A stretch of DNA of 64,000 nucleotides, from NCBI RefSeq assembly GCF_030295935.1, contig NZ_AP027362.1:1302001-1366000 (forward strand). Direction: 5' to 3'. Both the position numbers and the translations under genes were made by a program. Below the pieces are notes generated by a model, which made no database searches, was not told the origin of the DNA, and was given only the letters and a program-made list of their open reading frames with translations. Below, one piece after another: positions 56,565 through 64,000 of the stretch. Position 1 is the first letter of the stretch. The number at the start of each line of letters is the position of its first letter. Origin of the DNA: Thalassotalea piscium. Lineage in GTDB: Bacteria > Pseudomonadota > Gammaproteobacteria > Enterobacterales > Alteromonadaceae.

Positions 56565-56923
56565 GGGTCTGTTGATCTTTCAGTTTATAGCTCTGTTGCA
56601 TTTGAAAAAGATGACAGTCGAGGCACTTAATGTAATGTTTGGTTGTTCCAAATGCACATTAAGTACAACTGCCGCGTCCTGCTCTCGTTAAGTACCTACA
56701 TCCTGTAGGCAACAAAGAGTGACGCTTTTTCAAGGCAACCCAAAGGGCTATGACTATTTTTCAACCTAACATCGTTAAAAATGGTTAAAGTACGACTGCA
56801 CGGATGCAGAAGGTAGAGCGACGCAGGATGCCAAAGCCGAGAATGGCTACATTGCACCATTTTCGCCTTGTTATCTTAAAAAATAGTCTATAGCAGAGGC
56901 TAAAATGAAAGATCAACAGACCC
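56565..56923. mobile_element. MITE, GGGTCTGTTGATC type, with TAA target duplication
   Basis: AGGGTCTGTTGATCTTTCA at 56564 and its perfect inverse at 56906-56924 bound a 359-bp non-coding element. TAA occurs on both sides (56562-56564 and 56924-56926), as IS5-group elements produce. The inserted DNA is GC-richer than its surroundings and carries a sequence related to the 44490 repeat. It lies between recN and the solute-binding protein gene and supplies bases of that gene's stop codon. Confidence 0.9.
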
Positions 56924-57663
56924 TAAGGGATAATTAAATGGTATTTTTGGTATAGCGGTTGTAATTCGTTATCTGCTAGTAATCGCTTAGTCGTATTGTC
57001 GTAGTACTTCTTCAAGGCTCGACCTTTTTCATCTTTACTGAAAACTAAATATAAACTCAGCTTTGAAAGATCTTGTAGGTGATACTTTTCTTGTTCTTCT
57101 TTAGGTAAAGAGGCTAATTTAATTTCTAGTACAGTTCTAGCATCTAAGTAATAGTCCACTTTTCCTTTTTGTAATAGAGCTAATGCATCTTGCCGATTAT
57201 GAGCACTCACACCATTAATATATGACACAATATCGGGCTGCATTACTTCATCGAAATGCATTTCTGGATAAACACCCACTAAATGTTGGATCTGATCCAA
57301 TGTAAGGTTTTGGTTTGATGTACGAGTTAATATACTTAAAGGTTGTATAAGGATAGGAATATCTGCGAATAGGTACTCATCATTTTTTGGTAATGCACCA
57401 CTAACGTTAGCTTTATTTGTTTTGACATAAAATAAAGAGCGCTTCCAGGGCAAATATTCTACGGTTAAGTTGTAGGCTGAACCTTCAAAAACTTTAGCCA
57501 TTACCTCGTGATAAAAGCCGGTGCCATCTTTGTTAGTAAAGTTTATCCATGTATCTGTTGCCCAAATAATATCGGTATCCTTAACCTGATCACTCTTGGC
57601 ACTTATTGGTGCAAAGAGAATGGTTAATGATAAAAGCCAATAAAAATTGAATTTAGCAGACAT
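56923..57663 (-). CDS. Periplasmic solute-binding-like protein (PBP2/SBP_bac_3 type)
   Basis: This 246-residue protein has a signal peptide (MSAKFNFYWLLSLTILFAPI, cut near SAKS) and then a PBP2 fold with TDTWINFTNKDGTGFYHEVM, EYLPWKRSLFYVKTNKANVSGALPK and YLVFSKDEKGRALKKYYDN. Such stand-alone proteins are common in Alteromonadales and need not belong to a transporter; no permease gene is near. It lies 4 bases after nadK, so it is co-transcribed with it, which is an insertion into the usual nadK-recN order. The stop is TAG, produced by a MITE insertion. Confidence 0.82.
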   Translation of the reverse strand: MSAKFNFYWLLSLTILFAPISAKSDQVKDTDIIWATDTWINFTNKDGTGFYHEVMAKVFEGSAYNLTVEYLPWKRSLFYVKTNKANVSGALPKNDEYLFADIPILIQPLSILTRTSNQNLTLDQIQHLVGVYPEMHFDEVMQPDIVSYINGVSAHNRQDALALLQKGKVDYYLDARTVLEIKLASLPKEEQEKYHLQDLSKLSLYLVFSKDEKGRALKKYYDNTTKRLLADNELQPLYQKYHLIIP

Positions 57664-57667
57664 AATA

Positions 57668-58549
57668 TTAATAAAGTTTATTACCCCAATTAAGTTTATT
57701 TCTTAATACGTTAAAGTAATTATGGTCTAACGGGTGAATTAAGCGAAGTGTATTTTCACTTTTTCGAATAATAACCTCATCGCCTGGCATAACAGCTAAA
57801 ATAACATGGCCGTCGCAACTTACTTGAAGGTTTTCATGGTTCTCTTTTGCTAAAGCAAGTTTTATTTCACTATTTCCATCTACAACGATTGGGCGACTAG
57901 TTAGTGTATGGGGAAACATAGGCACTAAAGTTAATGCATTTAGATTTGGCGTTAAAATAGGCCCGCCTGCTGACATAGAGTATGCTGTCGAACCTGTAGG
58001 GGTAGATACAATTAATCCGTCAGAACGTTGACTAAACATAAAACTGTTATCAATGTAAACTTCAAATTCTATCATGCTAGCTACTTTACCAGCATGGAGT
58101 ACAGCTTCGTTTACTGCGCTATTACTACTTTTTAGTTTGCCATGACGATAAACTTCAGCTTCAATAAGAAAACGCTGCTCTGATCTTGATTCACCTTTTA
58201 ATATTTGTTCTAGCGGTGGGATCAAATTGTTGGGAGATAAATCAGTTAAAAAACCTAAATTACCTCTGTTTACGCCGATAACTCCAATGTTGTAACACGA
58301 TAAAACTCTTGCTGCACCTAGCATATAGCCGTCGCCACCGACAACAATGGCTAAATCAGCAAGTTCGCCAATATCTGTTAAGTTATGTGCTACCATTTCA
58401 GGTAGATTTAGTGAGCTTGCAACAGTACTTTCAATAATTACATGATAATTATTTTCAGTTAAATATTGATACAGTGCTGTAATAGTTGCATCGGCACCTT
58501 GATGGTTGGGTTTTCCAATCAAACCTATGGTGGAGTAGAGTTTGCTCAT
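57668..58549 (-). CDS. nadK: NAD kinase
   Basis: This 293-residue kinase phosphorylates NAD to NADP. It has [16 protein letters not shown] at the start, the catalytic [15 protein letters not shown] (GGDG), [13 protein letters not shown] and [23 protein letters not shown]-like sequence. ATG 58549 is preferred to ATG 58573 because it places the IGLIGKP strand at the same distance from the start as in E. coli. Divergent from grpE. Confidence 0.93.
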   Translation of the reverse strand: MSKLYSTIGLIGKPNHQGADATITALYQYLTENNYHVIIESTVASSLNLPEMVAHNLTDIGELADLAIVVGGDGYMLGAARVLSCYNIGVIGVNRGNLGFLTDLSPNNLIPPLEQILKGESRSEQRFLIEAEVYRHGKLKSSNSAVNEAVLHAGKVASMIEFEVYIDNSFMFSQRSDGLIVSTPTGSTAYSMSAGGPILTPNLNALTLVPMFPHTLTSRPIVVDGNSEIKLALAKENHENLQVSCDGHVILAVMPGDEVIIRKSENTLRLIHPLDHNYFNVLRNKLNWGNKLY

Positions 58550-58644
58550 GGTCAAAGTCTTGTTGTGTTTCATTAATTAAACCAGTTTCGCTGTATTTTA
58601 CCATGATGTAAAGTGAGGTTTTTATTAAATGTTAGTAATTTGAA

Positions 58645-58670
58645 CTTGAATCATAAACACTAGCCCCCAT
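58645..58670 (+). promoter_or_regulatory. Sigma-32 heat-shock promoter of grpE
   Basis: CTTGAA (58645-58650), a 14-base spacer and CCCCAT (58665-58670) match the sigma-32 consensus exactly, 36 bases before the grpE start. Confidence 0.88.
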
Positions 58671-58705
58671 AATTAGCAGCAGAAGATTTTAAGTTGGAGC
58701 TTTTC

Positions 58706-59344
58706 ATGACAACACAGTCAAACGAAAATAAAAATGAACAAGGGTTAACGCCCGAAGAAATAGCCGCACAAGAAATTATTGATCAAGCGGAAGAGCAAGT
58801 AGAAACACAATTTGATTTTTCTGCAAACACTATAGGTGCAGAACAAGAAAAAATAAATGAGTTAGAGCTTGCATTAGCATCTGCACAATCAACTATATCT
58901 GATCAAAAAGATTCAGTGATCCGTGCGAAAGCAGAAGTTGATAATGTTCGACGTCGCGCTGCTCAAGATGTTGAAAAAGCACGTAAGTTTGCGCTTGAAA
59001 AATTCACATCTGAATTGTTACCGGTGGTTGATAACTTAGAGCGTGCTATTGCAAGCGTTAATATTGAAGATGAAACTCAAAAAGCTATCGCAGAAGGCGT
59101 AGAGTTAACGTTGCAAAGTTTCCTTTCTGCGCTTGCTAAGTTTGAGATTGAGCCAATTGATCCAAAAGATCAACCATTTAATCCAGATTTGCATCAAGCA
59201 ATGTCAATGCAAGAAGTTGAGGGTGTAGAACCTAATACGGTAATTGCAGTTATGCAAAAAGGTTATCAACTTAATGGTCGATTAGTTAGACCTGCAATGG
59301 TAATGGTATCAAAAGCAGCTCCTACAGTTGACACTTCTGCGTAA
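58706..59344 (+). CDS. grpE: Nucleotide exchange factor GrpE
   Basis: This 212-residue protein releases ADP from DnaK. It has a Glu/Gln-rich N-terminal region, a long helix (about 55-110, with [20 protein letters not shown]) and the C-terminal beta wing ending [27 protein letters not shown] 58706 is chosen over TTG 58694 because TTGGAG (58694-58699) is the ribosome site. Heat-shock controlled by the sigma-32 promoter. Confidence 0.96.
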   Translation: MTTQSNENKNEQGLTPEEIAAQEIIDQAEEQVETQFDFSANTIGAEQEKINELELALASAQSTISDQKDSVIRAKAEVDNVRRRAAQDVEKARKFALEKFTSELLPVVDNLERAIASVNIEDETQKAIAEGVELTLQSFLSALAKFEIEPIDPKDQPFNPDLHQAMSMQEVEGVEPNTVIAVMQKGYQLNGRLVRPAMVMVSKAAPTVDTSA

Positions 59345-59420
59345 CCTTAATTGCTTTAACCCTTTGCTATTTCAAGCAGCATGATTTTATAACTTGAAGT
59401 GGGATGAGGGTAAAATTGAT

Positions 59421-59445
59421 GGTCAGCCAAGCAGCTGACCTTTTT
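59421..59445 (+). terminator. Rho-independent terminator of grpE
   Basis: GGTCAGC (59421-59427), a 6-base loop, GCTGACC (59434-59440) and TTTTTATT separate grpE from dnaK. Confidence 0.9.
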
Positions 59446-59491
59446 ATTGGGATTTTTTGCGTAAAAAAAATAATGTTTTTTTAGTTTTTCT

Positions 59492-59517
59492 ATTGAAAAC
59501 ATTTTTTACGCCCCCAC
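59492..59517 (+). promoter_or_regulatory. Sigma-32 heat-shock promoter of dnaK
   Basis: ATTGAA (59492-59497), a 14-base spacer and CCCCAC (59512-59517) match the sigma-32 consensus with one change in each half, 52 bases before the dnaK start. Confidence 0.75.
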
Positions 59518-59568
59518 TAAATGGTCAACAACAGATTTATTATTTATTTTACATTGGAGATCCTAAAG

Positions 59569-61497
59569 ATGGGCAAAATTATAGGTATTGACCTAGGGAC
59601 AACAAACTCATGTGTTGCTGTTTTAGATGGCGACAAAGTGCGTGTTATTGAAAACGCTGAAGGCGATCGTACAACCCCTTCTATTATTGCGTATACAGAT
59701 GAAGGTGAAACGTTAGTTGGACAACCAGCTAAACGTCAATCAGTAACTAACCCTAAAAACACATTATTTGCAATTAAACGTTTAATTGGTCGTCGGTTTG
59801 ATGATAAAGAAGTTCAACGTGATATTGATATTATGCCATTTGGTATTGTTAAAGCCGACAATGGTGATGCTTGGGTAACAGCCCGAGATAAAAACGTTGC
59901 TCCACCACAAGTTTCTGCTGAAGTTTTAAAGAAAATGAAAAAAACAGCAGAAGACTATTTAGGTGAAGAAGTAACAGAAGCAGTTATCACAGTACCTGCT
60001 TACTTTAACGACTCACAACGTCAAGCAACAAAAGATGCTGGGCGTATTGCTGGCCTAGAAGTTAAGCGTATTATTAACGAGCCTACGGCTGCTGCGTTAG
60101 CTTACGGCATGGACAAGCAAGAAGGTGACAAAGTTGTAGCGGTATACGACTTAGGTGGTGGTACTTTTGATATCTCAATTATTGAAATTGATGAAGTTGA
60201 AGGCGAGCACACATTTGAAGTATTAGCGACCAATGGTGATACACACTTAGGTGGTGAAGATTTCGATAACCGTTTAATCAACTATCTTGTTGCTGAGTTC
60301 AAGAAAGATTCAGGTATGGACTTAACAAAAGATCCATTAGCAATGCAACGTTTGAAAGAAGGTGCAGAAAAAGCTAAATGCGAACTTTCTTCAGCTCAAT
60401 CTACTGATGTGAACTTACCTTATATCACTGCAGATGCTTCTGGTCCTAAGCATATGAACATTAAAGTATCACGTGCTAAATTAGAATCACTAGTTGAAGA
60501 TATGGTAAAAGCAACATTAGAACCACTGAAGCAAGCACTTAAAGATGCTGATTTATCAGTTAGCGATATCAACGATGTTATTTTGGTTGGTGGTCAAACA
60601 CGTATGCCATTAGTACAAAAAACGGTTACTGAGTTTTTTGGTAAAGAACCTCGTAAAGATGTTAACCCTGATGAAGCAGTAGCTTCAGGCGCAGCAATTC
60701 AAGGTGGTGTATTATCTGGTGATGTAACCGACGTATTATTGTTAGATGTTACGCCATTATCATTAGGTATTGAGACTATGGGCGGTGTGATGACTAAGGT
60801 TATCGATAAGAACACTACAATCCCAACTAAACAGTCACAAACATTCTCTACAGCAGATGACAACCAGTCAGCGGTTACCGTGCATGTTGTACAAGGTGAG
60901 CGTAAGCAAGCCTCTGCTAACAAGTCTTTAGGACAGTTCAACCTAGAAGGTATTCCTGCAGCACCACGCGGAACACCACAGATTGAAGTTACCTTTGATA
61001 TTGATGCGGATGGTATCTTACACGTAACAGCTAAAGACAAAAATACGGGTAAAGAGCAAAAAATTACGATTAAAGCATCTTCTGGTTTATCAGATGATGA
61101 AGTTGATCAAATGGTACGTGATGCAGAAGCAAATGCTGATGCTGATGCTAAATTTGAAGAACTAGTAACTGCTCGTAACCAAGCTGACGGAATGATTCAC
61201 GCTACACGTACCCAAGTGACGGAAGCAGGTGATGACTTACCAAGCGAAGACAAAGATAAAATTGAAGCAGCTATTACTGACTTAGAAGCAGCGATTAAAG
61301 GCGACAGCAAAGAAGAAATCGATGCTAAGTCTCAAGCATTAATGGAAGCTTCAGCTAAGTTAATGGAAATTGCACAAGCTAAATCACAAGCTGGAGCAGC
61401 ACCAGAAGGTGGCGCTGATGAAGCACAAGCTCAGTCTGACGCTGGCGATGATGTTGTTGATGCTGAATTTGAAGAAGTTAAAGACGATAATAAATAA
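59569..61497 (+). CDS. dnaK: Chaperone DnaK (Hsp70)
   Basis: This 642-residue Hsp70 has the actin-like ATPase domain ([49 protein letters not shown]), the linker [16 protein letters not shown], the substrate-binding domain and a C-terminal acidic tail ending [11 protein letters not shown] 59569 follows GGAGA at 59556-59560; the frame extends upstream to 59521 but overlaps the promoter. It works with DnaJ and GrpE in folding and heat-shock control. Confidence 0.98.
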   Translation: MGKIIGIDLGTTNSCVAVLDGDKVRVIENAEGDRTTPSIIAYTDEGETLVGQPAKRQSVTNPKNTLFAIKRLIGRRFDDKEVQRDIDIMPFGIVKADNGDAWVTARDKNVAPPQVSAEVLKKMKKTAEDYLGEEVTEAVITVPAYFNDSQRQATKDAGRIAGLEVKRIINEPTAAALAYGMDKQEGDKVVAVYDLGGGTFDISIIEIDEVEGEHTFEVLATNGDTHLGGEDFDNRLINYLVAEFKKDSGMDLTKDPLAMQRLKEGAEKAKCELSSAQSTDVNLPYITADASGPKHMNIKVSRAKLESLVEDMVKATLEPLKQALKDADLSVSDINDVILVGGQTRMPLVQKTVTEFFGKEPRKDVNPDEAVASGAAIQGGVLSGDVTDVLLLDVTPLSLGIETMGGVMTKVIDKNTTIPTKQSQTFSTADDNQSAVTVHVVQGERKQASANKSLGQFNLEGIPAAPRGTPQIEVTFDIDADGILHVTAKDKNTGKEQKITIKASSGLSDDEVDQMVRDAEANADADAKFEELVTARNQADGMIHATRTQVTEAGDDLPSEDKDKIEAAITDLEAAIKGDSKEEIDAKSQALMEASAKLMEIAQAKSQAGAAPEGGADEAQAQSDAGDDVVDAEFEEVKDDNK

Positions 61498-61559
61498 GCT
61501 TTTAGCTACTAGCATTAAGTAGAAGTTCTAAAGGACTTATCAACGTCGATAAGTAAAAT

Positions 61560-61588
61560 GAAAGCGTCGGAAACGGCGCTTTCTTTTG
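61560..61588 (+). terminator. Terminator between dnaK and dnaJ
   Basis: GAAAGCGTC (61560-61568), loop GGAAAC and GGCGCTTTC (61575-61583) with one G-T pair are followed by TTTT. Some read-through into dnaJ is expected, since no sigma-32 promoter was seen upstream of dnaJ. Confidence 0.8.
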
Positions 61589-61688
61589 TGAATATTTTTG
61601 TTATAAATTTTAATGTGGTATTTATTTGCTTGGCTGCTTGTAAAGCGAGTAAGCAAATCGATATCATTTGATGTGAAGTAAAGAAACT

Positions 61689-62828
61689 ATGTCCAAACGT
61701 GATTATTACGAAGTGCTTGAGTTATCGAAAGATGCTAGCGAGCGCGATATTAAAAAAGCTTATAAACGCTTAGCAATGAAATATCACCCTGATCGTACCA
61801 AAGGTGATAAGGGTAAAGAAGAAAGCTTTAAAGAAATTAAAGCGGCCTACGAAGTCTTAAGTGACGATCAAAAGCGTGCTGCTTATGATCAATACGGCCA
61901 TGCTGCTTTTGAACAAGGTGGAATGGGCGGCGGTGGCTACGGTGGTGGTGGCCAAGATTTTGGTGATATATTTGGGGATGTATTTGGTGATATCTTCGGT
62001 GGCGGTCGTCGTGGAGGTGGACAATCTCGCGCTCGTCGTGGATCAGATTTACGCTACAACTTAGACCTTACACTTGAAGAAGCCGTCAAAGGTAAAACCT
62101 TAGAAATAAAAGTACCAACCTATGTTAGCTGCGACCCATGTAATGGTAGCGGTGCTAAAAAAGGCACTAGTGCTAAAACATGTACTACTTGTCATGGGCA
62201 TGGTCAAGTTCAGATGCGTCAGGGACTATTTGCTGTTCAGCAAACATGTCCAACCTGTTCTGGTAATGGTAAGGTGATTGCTGATCCTTGTACTTCTTGT
62301 CATGGTCAAGGCCGTGTTGAGAAAACCAAAACCTTGTCCGTTAAAATTCCACCAGGTGTTGATACCGGTGACAGAATTAGGTTGTCAGGCGAAGGTGAAG
62401 CCGGAGAGCATGGCGCACCTGCTGGTGACTTATATGTTCAAGCAAACGTTAGAGAGCATAAGATATTTGTACGAGACGAAAACAGTCTATACTGTGAAGT
62501 GCCAATTGGATTTACAACGGCCGCATTAGGTGGAGAAATAGAAGTACCTACGCTAGAAGGTAAAGTTAAGCTTAAAATACCAAAAGAAACACAAACAGGT
62601 AAAATGTTTCGCTTACGTGGTAAAGGAGTTAAATCTGTTCGAAGTGCAACTGTTGGCGACTTAATGTGTAAAGTTGTAATTGAAACGCCTGTTAACTTAT
62701 CAGGTGATCAAGCTGATTTACTACGTCAACTTGATGAAAAAATGGGTAAAAGTTCAAAAAAACATAGCCCAAAAGAAACCGGCTTCTTTGACGGCGTAAA
62801 GAAATTTTTTGATGATTTAAAGTCTTAA
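61689..62828 (+). CDS. dnaJ: Chaperone DnaJ (Hsp40)
   Basis: This 379-residue type I J-protein stimulates DnaK. It has a J domain with HPD in [10 protein letters not shown] near residue 33, a Gly/Phe-rich linker ([20 protein letters not shown]), four CxxCxGxG zinc motifs ([32 protein letters not shown]) and C-terminal substrate-binding domains. The length matches E. coli (376). Confidence 0.98.
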   Translation: MSKRDYYEVLELSKDASERDIKKAYKRLAMKYHPDRTKGDKGKEESFKEIKAAYEVLSDDQKRAAYDQYGHAAFEQGGMGGGGYGGGGQDFGDIFGDVFGDIFGGGRRGGGQSRARRGSDLRYNLDLTLEEAVKGKTLEIKVPTYVSCDPCNGSGAKKGTSAKTCTTCHGHGQVQMRQGLFAVQQTCPTCSGNGKVIADPCTSCHGQGRVEKTKTLSVKIPPGVDTGDRIRLSGEGEAGEHGAPAGDLYVQANVREHKIFVRDENSLYCEVPIGFTTAALGGEIEVPTLEGKVKLKIPKETQTGKMFRLRGKGVKSVRSATVGDLMCKVVIETPVNLSGDQADLLRQLDEKMGKSSKKHSPKETGFFDGVKKFFDDLKS

Positions 62829-62857
62829 GTTTATTTTTGCGTAAATTAAGAAAATAT

Positions 62858-62885
62858 AAGCCTTGCGATAGCAGGGCTTTTTTTA
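62858..62885 (+). terminator. Rho-independent terminator of dnaJ
   Basis: AAGCCTTGC, loop GATA and GCAGGGCTT (62858-62879, one G-T pair) are followed by a run of seven T. Confidence 0.92.
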
Positions 62886-62900
62886 TTATTTTTTAAACAT

Positions 62901-63063
62901 AATACCAGCTTCATTAATTAAGTGATCTATTTTATACGCAGTGAAAACAGTCAAATACAAGGCATTGATTTTCATAACTAGTTATTCTAGTTATAAAATA
63001 AATAACGCAGTAGTTGATTGTTTTAACCAGTAGAAATGATCACATAGTTAGTGAGATTGGTAT
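62901..63063. mobile_element. MITE, AATACCA type
   Basis: AATACCAGCTTCATTAATTA and the inverse end CACATAGTTAGTGAGATTGG form imperfect terminal repeats of about 27 bp around 163 bp. The inner part has further short palindromes such as AACTAGTTATTCTAGTTAT. It ends where the next MITE begins. Confidence 0.75.
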
Positions 63064-63302
63064 AATTAACCTGAGTTCGGATAAGCTAAGTACACCAAAG
63101 CTAAGATTTTCGCATGTATCTGCGTATAATTTGCTACTAATAGCCAGCTATTAGGTACACAAATCAGCCTTGATTCACACAAAACTTTTAGCATTGGTTG
63201 AGTTACAATGCACCTAGTACTTATAAAAAGTCACCTAAAGCACTGTAAACTATTATTTTAAGTGTTTTTATGCACATCCATTATCCCGAACTCAGGTTAA
63301 TT
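63064..63302. mobile_element. MITE, AACCTGAGTTCGG type, complete
   Basis: AATTAACCTGAGTTCGG (63064-63080) and CCGAACTCAGGTTAATT (63286-63302) are a perfect 17-bp inverted pair around 239 bp without a gene. A degenerate copy is at 54200 and a lone end at 46490. Confidence 0.88.
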
Positions 63303-63321
63303 ACTACGGTGGAAGATTTTA

Positions 63322-63981
63322 ATGTTTAGAGTTTGTATTGTTTTATTATTTAGCTTACTAAGTGTATTAGTGGCAGCTCAAGAACAAGCGTTACCTCCCT
63401 TAGAATCTAAATATGAGGCTAGCCATGCCATGGTGTTGTTTACCCACAATTCAATCGTTTATGCTTATAATTTGCCACAATATAATTTGCCAAGTAATGT
63501 TCAAGTTTTATACAAACTTGAGGTAAAAGATGTCGCTTTACTACAATTGGTTAGAGATGCCCAAATAGTTACCATTAAACCTGAAGTCTTTAATATTCAG
63601 CGGTTAATGCAAGGTGAAGAACTTACAATAAACGCAGATATTTACATGGGGCACTTTGAACGAGACGGCATGCTAGTTCATGAAAAAAGACCGTTAACTT
63701 TTGCTAAAAAGCTTTATGCGCGTTATATGGCAGATTTACAAGCATCGAGTAAAAAGCAAATTTATGATGTAGTACCGTTGAATAAAAATAACAAAATATA
63801 TATCCATCAAATTCAGCAACCACCTAGCTATGATCACGTTATTCATATCGATATTGAAGCCAGTTGTTTGTCTACGTTTAATACGAGTTCGCCAGTGCCA
63901 AAACGTAGCGAATTACAATATAAGTTTATTAATTGCGGGACAATGAAACCGTTATACTACGAAACTAAAGACTTTCAGTAG
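63322..63981 (+). CDS. Secreted protein of unknown function
   Basis: This 219-residue protein has a signal peptide (MFRVCIVLLFSLLSVLVAAQ, cut after VAA or AAQ) and a mature part with HAMVLFTHNSIVYAYNLPQY, VTIKPEVFNIQRLMQ and ADIYMGHFERDGMLVHEK, rich in beta strands, plus two Cys near the end (ASCLSTF, FINCGTM) that could form a disulphide. The family is not recognised. It lies just after the MITE, so any upstream operon partner is not evident; its promoter must lie in or next to the MITE. Confidence 0.72.
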   Translation: MFRVCIVLLFSLLSVLVAAQEQALPPLESKYEASHAMVLFTHNSIVYAYNLPQYNLPSNVQVLYKLEVKDVALLQLVRDAQIVTIKPEVFNIQRLMQGEELTINADIYMGHFERDGMLVHEKRPLTFAKKLYARYMADLQASSKKQIYDVVPLNKNNKIYIHQIQQPPSYDHVIHIDIEASCLSTFNTSSPVPKRSELQYKFINCGTMKPLYYETKDFQ

Positions 63982-64000
63982 TACTTCGCTAAGTTGTTCG

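Larger units (their letters stand above)
62829..63321. other. Intergenic region filled by two abutting MITEs
   Basis: After the dnaJ terminator nearly the whole gap consists of the elements at 62901-63063 and 63064-63302, listed separately. No gene is visible. Confidence 0.7.

Noticed and set aside
1-64000. tRNA, rRNA, tmRNA or other housekeeping RNA genes
   Set aside because: Reading the gaps on both strands I saw no cloverleaf T-loop (GGTTCGAATCC type) or rRNA segments; a covariance-model search would be needed to be certain.

Overview
This window looks like a chromosomal segment of a low-GC marine gammaproteobacterium of the order Alteromonadales, probably Colwelliaceae (Colwellia/Thalassotalea type). 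The call rests on conserved gene order: purL/mltF divergent pair, yggS-proC-yggT, pilT-pilU, yqgE-ruvX with gshB and rsmE, truA-accD-folC-dedD-cvpA-purF, nadK-recN-bamE facing grpE-dnaK-dnaJ, and a class GN sortase with its VIT/VWA target. No search was run. Genus-level placement is inference.

Layout. Positions 1-4.5 kb are an accessory island: the 3' end of an rhs gene with a variable tip and a small membrane protein (putative immunity), an intact 1,500-bp IS50/Tn5-like insertion sequence with a 9-bp target duplication, an rhs fragment, and a REP-associated tyrosine transposase (RAYT). Positions 4.6-13.4 kb carry an acyltransferase, hpf, a 97-bp BIME-like repeat array, arfB, purL, mltF and a tiny arginine-rich gene. 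Positions 13.6-19.6 kb are a second accessory stretch: a DUF885 lipoprotein, a ribbon-helix-helix/ParE toxin-antitoxin pair with a symmetric operator, and one complete RAYT surrounded by five 5'-truncated copies that share one 3' terminus, plus a detached 5' end.

Positions 19.6-40 kb are mostly housekeeping: tadA-hemW-rdgB, a frameshifted EamA exporter, DUF4426-yggT-proC-yggS, pilT and pilU for twitching motility, an RluA-type pseudouridine synthase, an AEC transporter, ruvX-yqgE-gshB-rsmE, and the truA-to-purF block. Positions 40-54 kb hold membrane proteins, the sortase pair, argO/argP, a DUF1801 remnant, miaE, csbD, an FNT-GATase-VTT operon and a second DUF885 lipoprotein. Positions 54-64 kb hold bamE, recN, a solute-binding protein, nadK and the heat-shock genes grpE, dnaK and dnaJ, with two good sigma-32 promoters.

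Small non-coding mobile repeats with terminal inverted repeats (MITE-like, at least four types) sit in many intergenic gaps, often directly at gene ends; one inserted into a stop codon. I found no rRNA, tRNA or CRISPR array. The least ordinary part is the RAYT tail array at 15.4-19.6 kb, where the sequence differences among the truncated copies argue for repeated insertion rather than simple tandem duplication.
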